Assembly (NCBI GenBank): GCA_030431875.1
Contig: JAUIIG010000003.1
Location: forward strand, 1 to 64,000
Reading direction: 5' to 3'
DNA length: 64,000 nucleotides
Source of the DNA: Alphaproteobacteria bacterium
GTDB taxonomy: Bacteria; Pseudomonadota; Alphaproteobacteria; Sphingomonadales; Sphingomonadaceae
Shown: positions 26,337 to 35,186 of the stretch, in pieces
Layout of the letters: each line of letters begins with the position of its first letter
Numbering within the stretch: the first letter of the stretch is position 1
The notes under the pieces: generated by a model
What the model saw: the letters and a program-made list of their open reading frames with translations, nothing else
Told to the model about the DNA's origin: nothing
Database searches by the model: none
Position numbers and translations under genes: made by a program

Positions 26337-26959
26337 GCCGCCCCCTGGTCGTTACCGATTGCGATGAAGTCCTGCTGCACATGGTGCGGCACTTCCGTGA
26401 CTGGCTGGATTCCGAACATGACATCGCCTTCGAGCTGGAAGGCAACCCCTTCATCCAGTCGATGCGCCGCCGTGACAGCGAGACCGCCTTGAGCGAGGCA
26501 GAGGTGTGGGAGCTGCTGGGCGGTTTCTTCGACACGCAAATGCACGCGCAAGAGCCGATTGCCGGTTCGGTAGAGGCCATCGCTGAATTGCAGCGCGAGG
26601 CTGACGTGGTGGTGCTCACCAACCTCAACCACGAACGCAACCAGGCGCGGCGCAAGCAGTTGCAGGCGCTCGGCATCGACCTGCCGGTATTCACCAACCT
26701 CGGCCCCAAGGGCGGCGCCTTGCAGAAGATCGTCGAGGAGCACGATGCCAACCGCGCCGTCTTCATCGACGATATCGCCAAGCACCACGAGAGCGCATCC
26801 GAACATGTCCCGCACGTCCACCGGCTGCATTTCTGCGGCGAACCGGCAATCGCCCCGCACGTGCCCTGTGCCCACGAGGCCGGCCATGCCCATGCGCGGA
26901 TAGACAATTGGGCCGAGGCTCTGCCATGGCTGCTGGAAACCCTGCACGGAGACAAGTGA
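26333..26959 (+). CDS. HAD-family hydrolase
   Basis: A protein of 208 aa with a haloacid-dehalogenase fold. Motif I is VVTDCDEVL (nucleophile Asp at residue 9 and DxD), motif II is VVLTN and motif IV is AVFIDD. It has a histidine-rich segment (HVPHVHRLHF...HEAGHAHA) that could bind a metal. The substrate is unknown; small phosphate monoesters are usual. It overlaps both neighbours (ATGA and TGATG), so it is tightly coupled to the DUF3572 and RidA genes. Confidence 0.85.
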   Translation: MSRPLVVTDCDEVLLHMVRHFRDWLDSEHDIAFELEGNPFIQSMRRRDSETALSEAEVWELLGGFFDTQMHAQEPIAGSVEAIAELQREADVVVLTNLNHERNQARRKQLQALGIDLPVFTNLGPKGGALQKIVEEHDANRAVFIDDIAKHHESASEHVPHVHRLHFCGEPAIAPHVPCAHEAGHAHARIDNWAEALPWLLETLHGDK

Positions 26960-27420
26960 TGTCCTACGAAGCACGACTGCAAGAGCTCGGCATCGTCCTG
27001 CCCGACGTGTCACCCCCTCTGGCCAGCTATGTTCCGGTCATGGTGCAAGGCGACCTCGCCTTTGTTTCGGGCCAGCTGCCCTTCATCGATGGCGAACTCG
27101 TGACCGGTACGCTGGGCAAGGATGTCGAGCTGGACCAGGCGATCGTTGCGGCGCGCGCCTGCGGCCTGATGATCCTGGCCCAGTTGAAAGCGGCCATCGG
27201 TTCGCTCGACAAGGTGGAGCGGGTGGTAAAGCTGGGCGGCTTCGTCGCCTCGACGCCGGGCTTTACCGACCAGCACAAGGTGGTGAACGGCGCGTCTGAC
27301 CTGATGGCCGAAGTGTTCGGCGATGCTGGCCGCCATGCCCGCGCGGCTGTCGGCGTGCCCAGCCTGCCGGTCGGCGCGGCGGTGGAAGTCGACGCGGTGA
27401 TCGCCCTCACGGCGGGCTGA
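26959..27420 (+). CDS. RidA-family protein
   Basis: A protein of 153 aa of the YjgF/UK114 superfamily, larger than E. coli RidA (128 aa) and of the LPD-type subgroup with an N-terminal extension. These trimers hydrolyse reactive enamines or imines made by PLP enzymes. The active-site arginine of classical RidA cannot be placed with certainty in this subgroup. The start ATG overlaps the HAD stop (TGATG). Confidence 0.86.
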   Translation: MSYEARLQELGIVLPDVSPPLASYVPVMVQGDLAFVSGQLPFIDGELVTGTLGKDVELDQAIVAARACGLMILAQLKAAIGSLDKVERVVKLGGFVASTPGFTDQHKVVNGASDLMAEVFGDAGRHARAAVGVPSLPVGAAVEVDAVIALTAG

Positions 27421-27423
27421 CCC

Positions 27424-28170
27424 ATGTCCAAGGCGGACAAGCTGCAGACGCTGGCAGCCTATGCCTATGCCCACCGCGGGCTGCACGATGCCCAAGTGCC
27501 GGAAAACTCGCTGTCTGCCTTTCGCGGTGCCATCGCGAAAGGGCTCGGCATCGAATGCGATGTGCGCAAGAGCAGCGACGGCCGCGCCATGGTGTTCCAC
27601 GACAAGGATCTGGAGCGGCTGACCGGGCGCAGCGGGGCCATGGGTCAACGCTCGGTGGGAGATCTCACCTCGATCGCCCTGACCGGCAGCGAAGAGACTA
27701 TCCCGACCCTGCGCGACACGCTCGACCTGGTGGCCGGGCAGGTGCCGCTGCTGCTGGAGATCAAGATCGACGGCACGCGCCCGGTGGAAGCCTTGTGCCG
27801 CGCCGTACGCCGCGACCTCGAGGGCTATCGCGGACCCGTAGCGGTGATGAGCTTCGACGTCCGGGTTCCGCAGTGGTTCGCCGCGCGTGAGCCGGACCTG
27901 CCCGCAGGCCTGGTGCTGACCGAGCAGAACGCCCGAACGCTGATCGCCTCACTCGCGCTGCGCCATGCGGCCAGCAGGACCAAGGCCGATTTCCTCGCGC
28001 TCGATATCCGTGATTTGCCGAGCAAGATCTCGGCCAAGGCGCTGGCGCAGGGCAAGCCGCTGTTTACCTGGACCGTGCGCAATGCCGAGCAAGTCGAGAC
28101 GGCGCAGCAGGCGGGCGCCATGCCGATCCTCGAAGCGGCAGGGGTGGCGGCGTGGGAGGCTGCCTCCTAG
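27424..28170 (+). CDS. Glycerophosphodiester phosphodiesterase
   Basis: A TIM-barrel phosphodiesterase of 248 aa without a signal peptide, hence cytoplasmic. AHRGLHDAQVPENSLSAF carries the catalytic histidine and the conserved ENS motif, ECDVR has the metal-binding acidic residues, and VFHDKDLERLTG has the second catalytic histidine. LEIKI is the next metal site. It cleaves deacylated phospholipids to sn-glycerol-3-phosphate and an alcohol. It follows the RidA gene by 3 bases. Confidence 0.92.
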   Translation: MSKADKLQTLAAYAYAHRGLHDAQVPENSLSAFRGAIAKGLGIECDVRKSSDGRAMVFHDKDLERLTGRSGAMGQRSVGDLTSIALTGSEETIPTLRDTLDLVAGQVPLLLEIKIDGTRPVEALCRAVRRDLEGYRGPVAVMSFDVRVPQWFAAREPDLPAGLVLTEQNARTLIASLALRHAASRTKADFLALDIRDLPSKISAKALAQGKPLFTWTVRNAEQVETAQQAGAMPILEAAGVAAWEAAS

Positions 28171-28180
28171 ATTGGCCGCG

Positions 28181-29317
28181 ATGGCTGAACCTGCGCTCAC
28201 CGCTCGCATTGCTCCTTCGGTCGGCAGCGTCGATGCCGCCACCTGGGATCGGCTGGCAGGCCGCGACAATCCCTTCACCGGCCATGCTTTCCTGAGCCTG
28301 CTGGAAGATTCGGGCAGTGTCGGCCCGGGCTCCGGCTGGCTGCCCGCACCGCTCCTGCTCGAAAACGAAGAGGGCAGGCTGGTCGGCGCCTTGCCGAGCT
28401 ATCTCAAGGGCCACAGCCAGGGCGAGTACGTGTTCGATCACGGCTGGGCCGATGCTTTCGAGCGGGCGGGCGGCCAATACTATCCCAAGTTGCAGGTATC
28501 CGTGCCGTTCACGCCCGCGACCGGGCCAAGGCTGCTGGTAGAGGATGATCGCTACGCCTTTCCCCTGCTCCGCGCAGCAGAACAGCTGGTGGCGCAGAAC
28601 GGCTGGTCCGGAGCCCACGCGACCTTCGTGGAGGCGGCGCAGCAGGACCTGTTCACGGCGGCAGGCTGGCTCCGGCGAGAGGATATCCAGTTCCACTGGC
28701 TGAACCGCGACTATGCCAGCTTCGACGATTTCCTCGCCGGGCTGACCAGTCGCAAGCGCAAGGACCTGCGCAAGGAACGCCGTGCGGCGTGCGAAGGACT
28801 GGAAATCAAGGCGCTGTCGGGCGATGACATCCGCGCCGAACATTGGGACGCTTTCTGGCTGTTCTACCAGGATACCGGCGCGCGCAAGTGGGGCACGCCC
28901 TACCTGACCCGCGAGGCGTTCGACCTGATGGGGCAGCGCATGGGCAACAAGCTGTTGTTATTGCTTGCCTATGAGGAGGGCCTGCCGATTGCGGGCGCGC
29001 TCAATTTCATCGGGGGTGAAGCGCTTTACGGACGCTATTGGGGGTGTTTGTCGGAACGCCGCTTCCTGCATTTCGAGCTATGCTATTACCGCGCCATCGA
29101 CGCGGCGATCGAACGGGGACTGAAACGGGTAGAAGCGGGCGCACAAGGCGGACACAAGCTCGCCCGGGGCTATGAACCGGTGGCTACCGTGTCGATGCAT
29201 TACATCGCCGATCCGGGTTTCCGCGCAGCCGTGGCGGATTTCCTCGAACGCGAGCGGCAAGGGATCGCTATTGACCAGGACTACCTGGCGAACCGTACGC
29301 CCTTCCGCAAAGGGTGA
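28181..29317 (+). CDS. GNAT-type (COG3146/FemAB-like) acyltransferase
   Basis: A protein of 378 aa matching the COG3146 family of predicted N-acyltransferases: FTGHAFLSLLEDSGS near the N-terminus, KLQVSVPFTPATG in the middle, RKRKDLRKER and the acyl-CoA-binding-like HKLARGYEPV near the C-terminus. Two GNAT-like halves are expected. The substrate is unknown. The ATG at 28181 is chosen; the open frame upstream overlaps the phosphodiesterase gene and is spurious. Its TGA abuts the opposing stop of the Sel1-repeat gene (TGATCA). Confidence 0.87.
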   Translation: MAEPALTARIAPSVGSVDAATWDRLAGRDNPFTGHAFLSLLEDSGSVGPGSGWLPAPLLLENEEGRLVGALPSYLKGHSQGEYVFDHGWADAFERAGGQYYPKLQVSVPFTPATGPRLLVEDDRYAFPLLRAAEQLVAQNGWSGAHATFVEAAQQDLFTAAGWLRREDIQFHWLNRDYASFDDFLAGLTSRKRKDLRKERRAACEGLEIKALSGDDIRAEHWDAFWLFYQDTGARKWGTPYLTREAFDLMGQRMGNKLLLLLAYEEGLPIAGALNFIGGEALYGRYWGCLSERRFLHFELCYYRAIDAAIERGLKRVEAGAQGGHKLARGYEPVATVSMHYIADPGFRAAVADFLERERQGIAIDQDYLANRTPFRKG

Positions 29318-29656
29318 TCAGGCGGCGCGGACGTTCGACTGGCGCAGCCATTCGCGGGCGCGGCGCTGGGCGTCGGCGATCTCGACAGCCGTCATCTCGT
29401 CGGACACATCGGCGCGGCACCAGGCAGCAGCTTCGTGACCCTGCGAGGCGGCGAGGTTGAACCACTTGTGTGCTTCGATCAGGTCGCATTCCACGCCGTG
29501 GCTGCCGGTCGAATAGGCAACGCCGAGGTCGTAATAGGCATTGGTGTCACCGTCGGCGGCAGCCGCGAGGCAGCGCGCCACCAGCATATCCATGCCCGAA
29601 ACGTCGGCGGGCTTTACCTTGGCGAAAGTCTCAATCTTGGCGAGTTCCATTTTCAT
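29318..29656 (-). CDS. Sel1-repeat protein
   Basis: A soluble protein of 112 aa with one clear Sel1-like (TPR-related) repeat, DLIEAHKWFNLAASQGHEAA, preceded by a partial one (DTNAYYDLGVAYSTG). Such short Sel1 proteins mediate protein-protein contacts; the partner is unknown. The start ATG at 29656 has GGGGG 5-9 bases upstream. No signal peptide is seen. Confidence 0.82.
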   Translation of the reverse strand: MKMELAKIETFAKVKPADVSGMDMLVARCLAAAADGDTNAYYDLGVAYSTGSHGVECDLIEAHKWFNLAASQGHEAAAWCRADVSDEMTAVEIADAQRRAREWLRQSNVRAA

Positions 29657-29806
29657 AGTCCCCCTGGTGTGTTGACCGAGCCCCAACCGCCCGGGTCCAG
29701 CATTGTGGACGAGCCGATGTTTTGACGAACGTGGTCAAGAAATGGTTAACGCGGCCGGTAAATTCTTCATGGACGCCAATTGCGTGTGCGCAATCCAGAT
29801 TGCCGC

Positions 29807-29835
29807 TTGTGCCTGCAATGCCCTCGCCTTATAGG
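29807..29835 (+). promoter_or_regulatory. Candidate housekeeping promoter of dksA
   Basis: TTGTGC (29807-29812), a 17-base spacer and TATAGG (29830-29835), giving a leader of about 100 bases to the dksA ATG. A small inverted repeat ATTGCG-N4-CGCAAT lies just upstream, near 29780-29795. The remaining gap back to 29657 shows no gene. Confidence 0.5.
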
Positions 29836-29941
29836 CCCGCCGATCACGGCTTCGGCAGCCGCGCGAATAGATCCCAGCAAGAGCGGGACGGTCGGCGGGT
29901 GTTGCAGGGGAGGCCCTTCATTCGGGATTCGGAGCAATTGA

Positions 29942-30400
29942 ATGGCAACTGCCACGCATGACGACATCGACATCCTCGCCAAGGCCAAGCGGGCCCTGCC
30001 GGCGGACTACACGCCGAGCGAAGATGAAGAGTACATGTCGGAAAAGCAGCTGAACTATTTCCGCGTACTGCTGCTGGAATGGAAGAAGTCGATCGTCGCC
30101 GCCTCCGAGAATACCCTGCAGAGCCTGCAGGACGGCCCGATCCGCGAACCCGACCTCAACGACCGCGCTTCCAGCGAGACGGACTGGGGCATCGAACTGC
30201 GCACGCGCGACCGGCAGCGCAAGCTGATCTCCAAGATCGACGCTGCCATGCGCCGCATCGACCAGGGCGAATACGGCTGGTGCGAAGTGACGGGTGATCC
30301 GATCGGCCTCAATCGCCTGACCGCACGCCCCATCGCCACTATGACGGTGGAAGCCCAGCAGGCCCACGAACGCCGCGAGAAAATCTCCCGCGACGACTGA
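29942..30400 (+). CDS. dksA: RNA polymerase-binding transcription factor DksA
   Basis: A protein of 152 aa that binds the secondary channel of RNA polymerase and works with ppGpp. It has the coiled-coil N-terminal half with the acidic tip region (QDGPIREPDLNDRASSETDW) and the C-terminal globular domain. The zinc finger is degenerate: only one cysteine (GWCEVTG) remains of the four found in E. coli DksA, as in several alphaproteobacteria. Function probably persists without zinc. It has its own promoter region upstream. Confidence 0.94.
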   Translation: MATATHDDIDILAKAKRALPADYTPSEDEEYMSEKQLNYFRVLLLEWKKSIVAASENTLQSLQDGPIREPDLNDRASSETDWGIELRTRDRQRKLISKIDAAMRRIDQGEYGWCEVTGDPIGLNRLTARPIATMTVEAQQAHERREKISRDD

Positions 30401-30529
30401 CCCGGAATGGGACAGTGCGGTTCACCGGCGCGATCTATTAACGGATGGTTAGCCCTTCGGACGGCATCCCGTTCCTGTTTTTGAAACGCGGGCACGAAGC
30501 CCGCTCCAACCGGTGTCGGTAGCAGGAAA

Positions 30530-30889
30530 ATGAACAGTCCGATGAGCAATGTCGAAACTCGCCAGGTTGATCGCGACAGCCTGTTCCTGCTCGCTCAACT
30601 GCGTGTTGACGGGCAGGAGCAGATGTACCGCGTCAAGGTGCGTAACCTGTCCGCTGGCGGCATGATGGCCGAAGGTGACGTGCAGGTGCTGCGCGGCGCA
30701 CTGGTGGAAATCGAGCTGCGCAATATCGGCTGGGTGGATGGCACCGTGGCCTGGAAGCAGGGCAACCGCTTCGGTATCGCCTTCGTCGACGAGATCGATC
30801 CGCGTGTGGCGCGTGCGAGCATCACCGGCACAACGGTGTCCTACACTCCGCCCAGCCCCGAACCCGACCGCAAGTTACGCAAGATCTGA
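30530..30889 (+). CDS. PilZ-domain protein
   Basis: A small c-di-GMP-binding-type protein of 119 aa. The PilZ pattern is present in part: an arginine-rich entry (TRQVDRDS), VRNLSAGGMMAEG (the N/DxSxxG motif) and GNRFGIAFVD. The RxxxR motif is weak here, so binding is not assured. The ATG at 30530 has AGGA 6-9 bases upstream; a second ATG at 30542 is possible. It is a free-standing regulator and its output is unknown. Confidence 0.85.
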   Translation: MNSPMSNVETRQVDRDSLFLLAQLRVDGQEQMYRVKVRNLSAGGMMAEGDVQVLRGALVEIELRNIGWVDGTVAWKQGNRFGIAFVDEIDPRVARASITGTTVSYTPPSPEPDRKLRKI

Positions 30890-30939
30890 TCGACCTGCGC
30901 AGTTGATGCCGTCGCCGCCTCGCCCTATTCGGGCGAACG

Positions 30940-32424
30940 ATGAAGCTTTCCCTGCTCCCGCTTTGCCTTGTGCTGCTTGCTGGCCTTTCGGCTTGCGGCT
31001 CCAGCAATGACGGCGAACTGGATATCGTCCTTATCGGTGACGAGGATGCCGTCCTGACCACCGGCCTGCGGCTTTCCGGCCCGGCCCAGCACGTTCGCGG
31101 CGCTACCCAGACCGGGCTGGTCACGCTCAATGCGCAAGGCGAGGTTGTTCCGGCAATCGCCGAGACCTGGCTGCCAACCGACGACGGGCTCAGCTACATT
31201 TTCCGCCTGCGTGACACCACGTGGCCCGACGGCGAACCGATGACGGCCGCCAGCGTGCGCGAGGCGCTGGAACAGGCGCTCGACGGACTCGACGGGACCT
31301 CGCTGGGTAACGACCTGTCATTGATCGCAGAGGTACGCGCCATGGCCGGGCGCGTTATCGAGATCCGGCTGGCAACGCCCGAACCCTACTTGCTGCAACT
31401 GCTCGCCCAGCCCGAGTTGGCCTTGCGCCAACCTGGCGGGGAAACCGGCGCCATGTCGCTGGTTCGGCGGGAGAACGGCGATATCACGCTGGAGATGAAG
31501 CCGCCGCTGGCGCGCGGGCTGCCGGATGAAGAGGACTGGCAGGACGATGTGCGCCTGCTGCGCCTGCATATGCGCCCTGCTGCTGACGCCATCGCCATGT
31601 TCGACAACGGCGAGGTGCAGCTGGTCATGGGCGGCACGTTGGGGGACCTGCCGCTGGTGGAAACCGGCCCGCTGTCCTCGGGCACCTTGCAGATCGATAC
31701 GACCTACGGCCTGTTCGGCTTGCAGGTGCGTAGCGAGGACGGCCTGTTGGGCAACGACGGCGTGCGCGAAGGGCTGGCCATGGCAATCGACCGGCAGGCC
31801 CTGCTCGAACGCTACAACATCGGCGGGTGGGTGCCGACGACGCGGCCGGTTTCACCCGGGCTGCCGGGAGACCCGGGACTGGTCCGCGAACGCTGGGTGG
31901 ACGAGCCCATTGCCGACCTGCGAGCCGAAGCCACCGCGCGGATCGCCGCCTGGCGCCAGCAGTTCGACGAAGGAGACCTTTCGCAGCCGGCCGTGCTGAC
32001 CATCGCCCTCGAAAGCGGGCCCGGCTGGAGCCGCTTCTACGAGGACCTGGCGCGCCAGCTCGCCAGCATAGGCATCCGCCTGCAGCGCGTGGCCGATGCC
32101 CGCGAGGCGGACCTGGTGCTGGTCGACCGGGTGGCGCGATATCCCGCCCCGCGCTGGTTCCTCAACCAGTTCAACTGCTCGCTGCGGCAGGGCCTGTGCG
32201 ACGAGGATGTCGATGCCCAGGTGGAACTTGCCATGGCCGAACGCGACCCCGCCTCGCGCGCGCGCCTGATGGCCCAGGCAGAAGCCAACCTGACTCTGGC
32301 AAATGTCTATATTCCAATAGGTTCGCCCTTGCGTTGGTCGCTTATCCGCGGCGGCGTCAATGGCTTCGATGCCAACGTCTATGCCTTCCATCCCTTGCCG
32401 GAGATGGCCGAAATACCCAGATAA
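30940..32424 (+). CDS. Solute-binding lipoprotein (SBP family 5)
   Basis: A protein of 494 aa with a lipobox (LAGLSAC, Cys19) and the fold of peptide/nickel-binding proteins of ABC transporters (TGLVTLNAQGEVVPAIAETWLPTDDGLSYIF, DNGEVQLVMGG, VREGLAMAIDRQALL). It is expected to be attached to the periplasmic face of the inner membrane. No permease or ATPase gene is adjacent, so it is an orphan component or has another role, such as binding peptides for sensing. DUF4112 follows 21 bases later. Confidence 0.87.
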   Translation: MKLSLLPLCLVLLAGLSACGSSNDGELDIVLIGDEDAVLTTGLRLSGPAQHVRGATQTGLVTLNAQGEVVPAIAETWLPTDDGLSYIFRLRDTTWPDGEPMTAASVREALEQALDGLDGTSLGNDLSLIAEVRAMAGRVIEIRLATPEPYLLQLLAQPELALRQPGGETGAMSLVRRENGDITLEMKPPLARGLPDEEDWQDDVRLLRLHMRPAADAIAMFDNGEVQLVMGGTLGDLPLVETGPLSSGTLQIDTTYGLFGLQVRSEDGLLGNDGVREGLAMAIDRQALLERYNIGGWVPTTRPVSPGLPGDPGLVRERWVDEPIADLRAEATARIAAWRQQFDEGDLSQPAVLTIALESGPGWSRFYEDLARQLASIGIRLQRVADAREADLVLVDRVARYPAPRWFLNQFNCSLRQGLCDEDVDAQVELAMAERDPASRARLMAQAEANLTLANVYIPIGSPLRWSLIRGGVNGFDANVYAFHPLPEMAEIPR

Positions 32425-32445
32425 GGGCCAAGGAGACCTGCTTGC

Positions 32446-32865
32446 ATGACTGAAAACGTCCAGCGTCCACGCCCTATGACCGCCGACCTGCCGCTCGGCA
32501 CGGATACGGTTTCGATCCGCCGCCGGATCGAGGCGATGGAGCAATTGCTCGAACGCAGTTTCGTGATTCCGGGTATCAACCGGCCAGTCGGCCTCGATGC
32601 CATCGTCGGCCTGGTGCCGGTGGTAGGTGACGTCGTAGCGATGGGCCTGGGTGCCTATATCGTCTGGGAAGCGCGCAACCTGGGCATGCCCAAGTGGAAG
32701 CTGCTGCGCATGGCGGGCAATGTCGCTTTCGACAGCGCCGTAGGTGCCGTGCCCATGGTGGGCGACCTGTTCGACTTCCTGTTCCGCTCCAACACCCGCA
32801 ACCTGCGGATCGTGAAGCGGCACCTCGACAAGCATCACCCGGAAAGCCGCGTGATCGAGGGGTAG
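32446..32865 (+). CDS. DUF4112 membrane protein
   Basis: A protein of 139 aa with one to two hydrophobic segments. The DUF4112 signature is clear: PGINRPVGLDAIVGLVPVVGDVV and the repeated VGAVPMVGDLFDFLFRSNTRN. It is conserved across bacteria and archaea with unknown function. It may be co-transcribed with the lipoprotein gene 21 bases upstream, and kynA follows after 49 bases. Confidence 0.9.
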   Translation: MTENVQRPRPMTADLPLGTDTVSIRRRIEAMEQLLERSFVIPGINRPVGLDAIVGLVPVVGDVVAMGLGAYIVWEARNLGMPKWKLLRMAGNVAFDSAVGAVPMVGDLFDFLFRSNTRNLRIVKRHLDKHHPESRVIEG

Positions 32866-32914
32866 CGCCCTGCAAATAGTTTCCATCGCGACCAGTCTGG
32901 CCTAGGAGCGGGCC

Positions 32915-33706
32915 ATGGCGCGCGATGTAACCTATTCGTCCTACCTCGACCTCGCACGTATCCTGGCGGCCCAGCACCCTGCCTCGGACGCGCACGACGA
33001 GTTCCTCTTCATCATCGTCCACCAGGCGAGCGAGCTATGGCTCAAGCTGTGCCTGCACGAGCTGGAAGCCGCGCGCGAGCTGGTGATTGCCGACGATCTC
33101 GATCCCGCCTTCAAGATGCTGAGCCGCGTGGCGCAGGCGCAGCGGCAGCTGATTTCCAGTTGGGACGTGCTCGCCACGATGACGCCGCATGACTATTCGC
33201 TGATCCGCCCGCACCTCGGCTCCTCCAGCGGGTTCCAGTCGGCGCAGTACCGGATGATGGAATTCATCCTTGGCGGGCGCGATCCGAAGAAGGTGACCAT
33301 GCACGAGGCCACGCCCGAGGTGGCCGACAAGTTGCGCGCCGAACTGGCGCGGCCCAGCCTCTACGGCGAAGTGCTGCGGTTGCTGCGCAAGCGCGGCTTT
33401 GCCATCCCGCAAGGCGTCGTCGAAGGCGAACTCGGCACGCCGCACCAGTCTATTCCCGAAGTGGTCGAGGCCTGGGCACAGGTCTACCGTGATCCCAAGA
33501 CGCATTGGGATCTCTACGAACTGGCTGAAAAGCTGGTCGACCTCGAATATCATTTCCAGCGCTGGCGCTTCGGTCACCTCAAGACGGTGGAGCGGATCAT
33601 CGGCTTCAAGACCGGCACCGGCGGCACGGCCGGCGTGCCTTACCTCGAAAGCGTGCTCAAGCTGGGCTTCTTCCCTGAATTGCTGGCGGTGAGGACCGAG
33701 CTGTGA
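32915..33706 (+). CDS. kynA: Tryptophan 2,3-dioxygenase
   Basis: Haem-dependent, tetrameric enzyme, 263 aa, opening the indole ring of tryptophan to N-formylkynurenine. Family motifs include VTYSSYLDL, LFIIVHQASELWLKL (with the active-site histidine), LGSSSGFQSAQYR and the C-terminal FKTGTGGTAGVPYL. It is slightly shorter than human TDO, as bacterial forms are. GTGA overlaps the kynU start, so the pair is coupled in the kynurenine pathway. The intervening formamidase kynB is not present here. Confidence 0.95.
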   Translation: MARDVTYSSYLDLARILAAQHPASDAHDEFLFIIVHQASELWLKLCLHELEAARELVIADDLDPAFKMLSRVAQAQRQLISSWDVLATMTPHDYSLIRPHLGSSSGFQSAQYRMMEFILGGRDPKKVTMHEATPEVADKLRAELARPSLYGEVLRLLRKRGFAIPQGVVEGELGTPHQSIPEVVEAWAQVYRDPKTHWDLYELAEKLVDLEYHFQRWRFGHLKTVERIIGFKTGTGGTAGVPYLESVLKLGFFPELLAVRTEL

Positions 33707-34929
33707 CGGATTGGGCTGCCGAAGCAGCAAGGCTTGATGCCGCCGACCCGCTCGTCAAGTGGCGCAGGGAATACCTGATCGATGAAGACCTGGCCTATCT
33801 CGACGGCAATTCGCTTGGCGCCCTGCCCAAGGCGACGCCGGTGCGGATCGAAGAGGTTGTCCGCCAGGAATGGGGCGAGGGGCTGGTCACCAGCTGGAAC
33901 GCAGCCGGATGGATCGACTTGCCCGGGCGGATCGGCTCCAAGATCGCGCCGCTGATCGGTGCACGGCCCGAAGAGGTGATCGCTTGCGATTCCGTCTCGG
34001 TGAACCTGTTCAAGCTGATCAGCGCAGCCCTGGCCATGCGGCCGGGACGCAAGGTGGTGCTGTCCGAACCGGGCAACTTTCCCACCGATCTCTACATGAT
34101 CGACGGGCTGGTGCAGCAGGGCCTTGCCGAAGCGCGGCTGGCCGAGCGTGACCAGATCGAAGCCGCGCTGGATGATGACGTGGCGCTGCTGCTGCTCACC
34201 CACGTGCATTACAAGACCGGCGAGATCTTCGACATGCAGCGCCTGACGGAGGCTGCACACGAGGCAGGAGCGCTAGTGCTGTGGGACCTGTCGCATTCTA
34301 CCGGCGCGGTGCATGTCGATCTGGAGGAAGCTGGCGCCGACTTTGCCGTGGGTTGCGGCTACAAGTATCTGAACGGCGGCCCCGGTGCGCCCGCCTTCGC
34401 CTATGCTGCTTTCCGCCACCAGGAGGTGTTGCAGCAACCGCTCAGCGGCTGGATGGGCCACAAGTCGCCTTTCACCTTCGTCGACCACTACGAGCCCGCA
34501 CCGGGCATCGAACAGATGCTAGCGGGCACGCCGCCGATCCTCTCGATGAGCGCGCTGGAAGTGGGCGTCGACCTGATCGCCGCCATCGGCATCGACGCGC
34601 TGGTCGCCAAGTCGCGCGCACTATCCGAATTCACCCGCCAGGCCATGGCGGACGTTGTGCCAGAACTGCCCTGCGTCTCGCCCGAAGACCCATCGGCTCG
34701 CGGCAGCCAGCTCTCCTACCGGCACGACCACGCCTACGAACTGTGCCAGGCCCTGATCGCCCGCAAGGTCATCGGAGACTTCCGCGCGCCGGACCTGCTG
34801 CGTATCGGCTTCGCCCCCGCCTACGTCCGCTTCGCCGACTGCTGGCGCGTGGTGAGCGAACTGCGCGATATTCTCGACAGCGGGGAATGGCAGAAGCCGG
34901 AATACGCGGCGCGGGCGGCGGTTACCTGA
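33703..34929 (+). CDS. kynU: Kynureninase
   Basis: PLP enzyme, 408 aa, splitting kynurenine into anthranilate and alanine. LDGNSLGALP is the N-terminal family motif, LWDLSHSTGAVHVDL contains the aspartate that contacts the cofactor, and GCGYKYLNGGPG holds the PLP lysine. The start is a GTG overlapping the kynA stop (GTGA). Together they make a tryptophan-degradation operon feeding anthranilate or, through other enzymes, NAD synthesis. Confidence 0.95.
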   Translation: MTDWAAEAARLDAADPLVKWRREYLIDEDLAYLDGNSLGALPKATPVRIEEVVRQEWGEGLVTSWNAAGWIDLPGRIGSKIAPLIGARPEEVIACDSVSVNLFKLISAALAMRPGRKVVLSEPGNFPTDLYMIDGLVQQGLAEARLAERDQIEAALDDDVALLLLTHVHYKTGEIFDMQRLTEAAHEAGALVLWDLSHSTGAVHVDLEEAGADFAVGCGYKYLNGGPGAPAFAYAAFRHQEVLQQPLSGWMGHKSPFTFVDHYEPAPGIEQMLAGTPPILSMSALEVGVDLIAAIGIDALVAKSRALSEFTRQAMADVVPELPCVSPEDPSARGSQLSYRHDHAYELCQALIARKVIGDFRAPDLLRIGFAPAYVRFADCWRVVSELRDILDSGEWQKPEYAARAAVT

Positions 34930-34937
34930 GAAGCAGC

Positions 34938-35177
34938 ATGATCTTCAATGTGATAGACAATCGCAAACGACGACATCGGTGGAAACGCGTTAATGCCGTT
35001 ATCGAAGCAACCGCGCATGATAACTCGGTCAATGATGCGGATACCGTTCCCGACAGTCCCGATGACATTACGTACGAGGAGCGAGAAGGAGTTTCGTTGC
35101 AAGAAGCGATAGTCTGGGCGGATGCTCAACCTTCGGCTGTGACACTTTTTCTCTACGACGAGGGCGAAGGAATCTAG
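34938..35177 (+). CDS. Small hypothetical protein, atypical composition
   Basis: A protein of 79 aa that I do not recognise. It has a basic start (NRKRRHRWKR, residues 8-17) and an acidic remainder (DDITYEEREG). Its DNA is visibly AT-richer with unusual codons (ATA, CAA, CGA) compared with the adjacent genes. The ATG is 8 bases after kynU, with a weak GAGAAG 6-11 bases upstream. It may be recently acquired or a chance open frame. Confidence 0.45.
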   Translation: MIFNVIDNRKRRHRWKRVNAVIEATAHDNSVNDADTVPDSPDDITYEEREGVSLQEAIVWADAQPSAVTLFLYDEGEGI

Positions 35178-35186
35178 CCTGCTACC

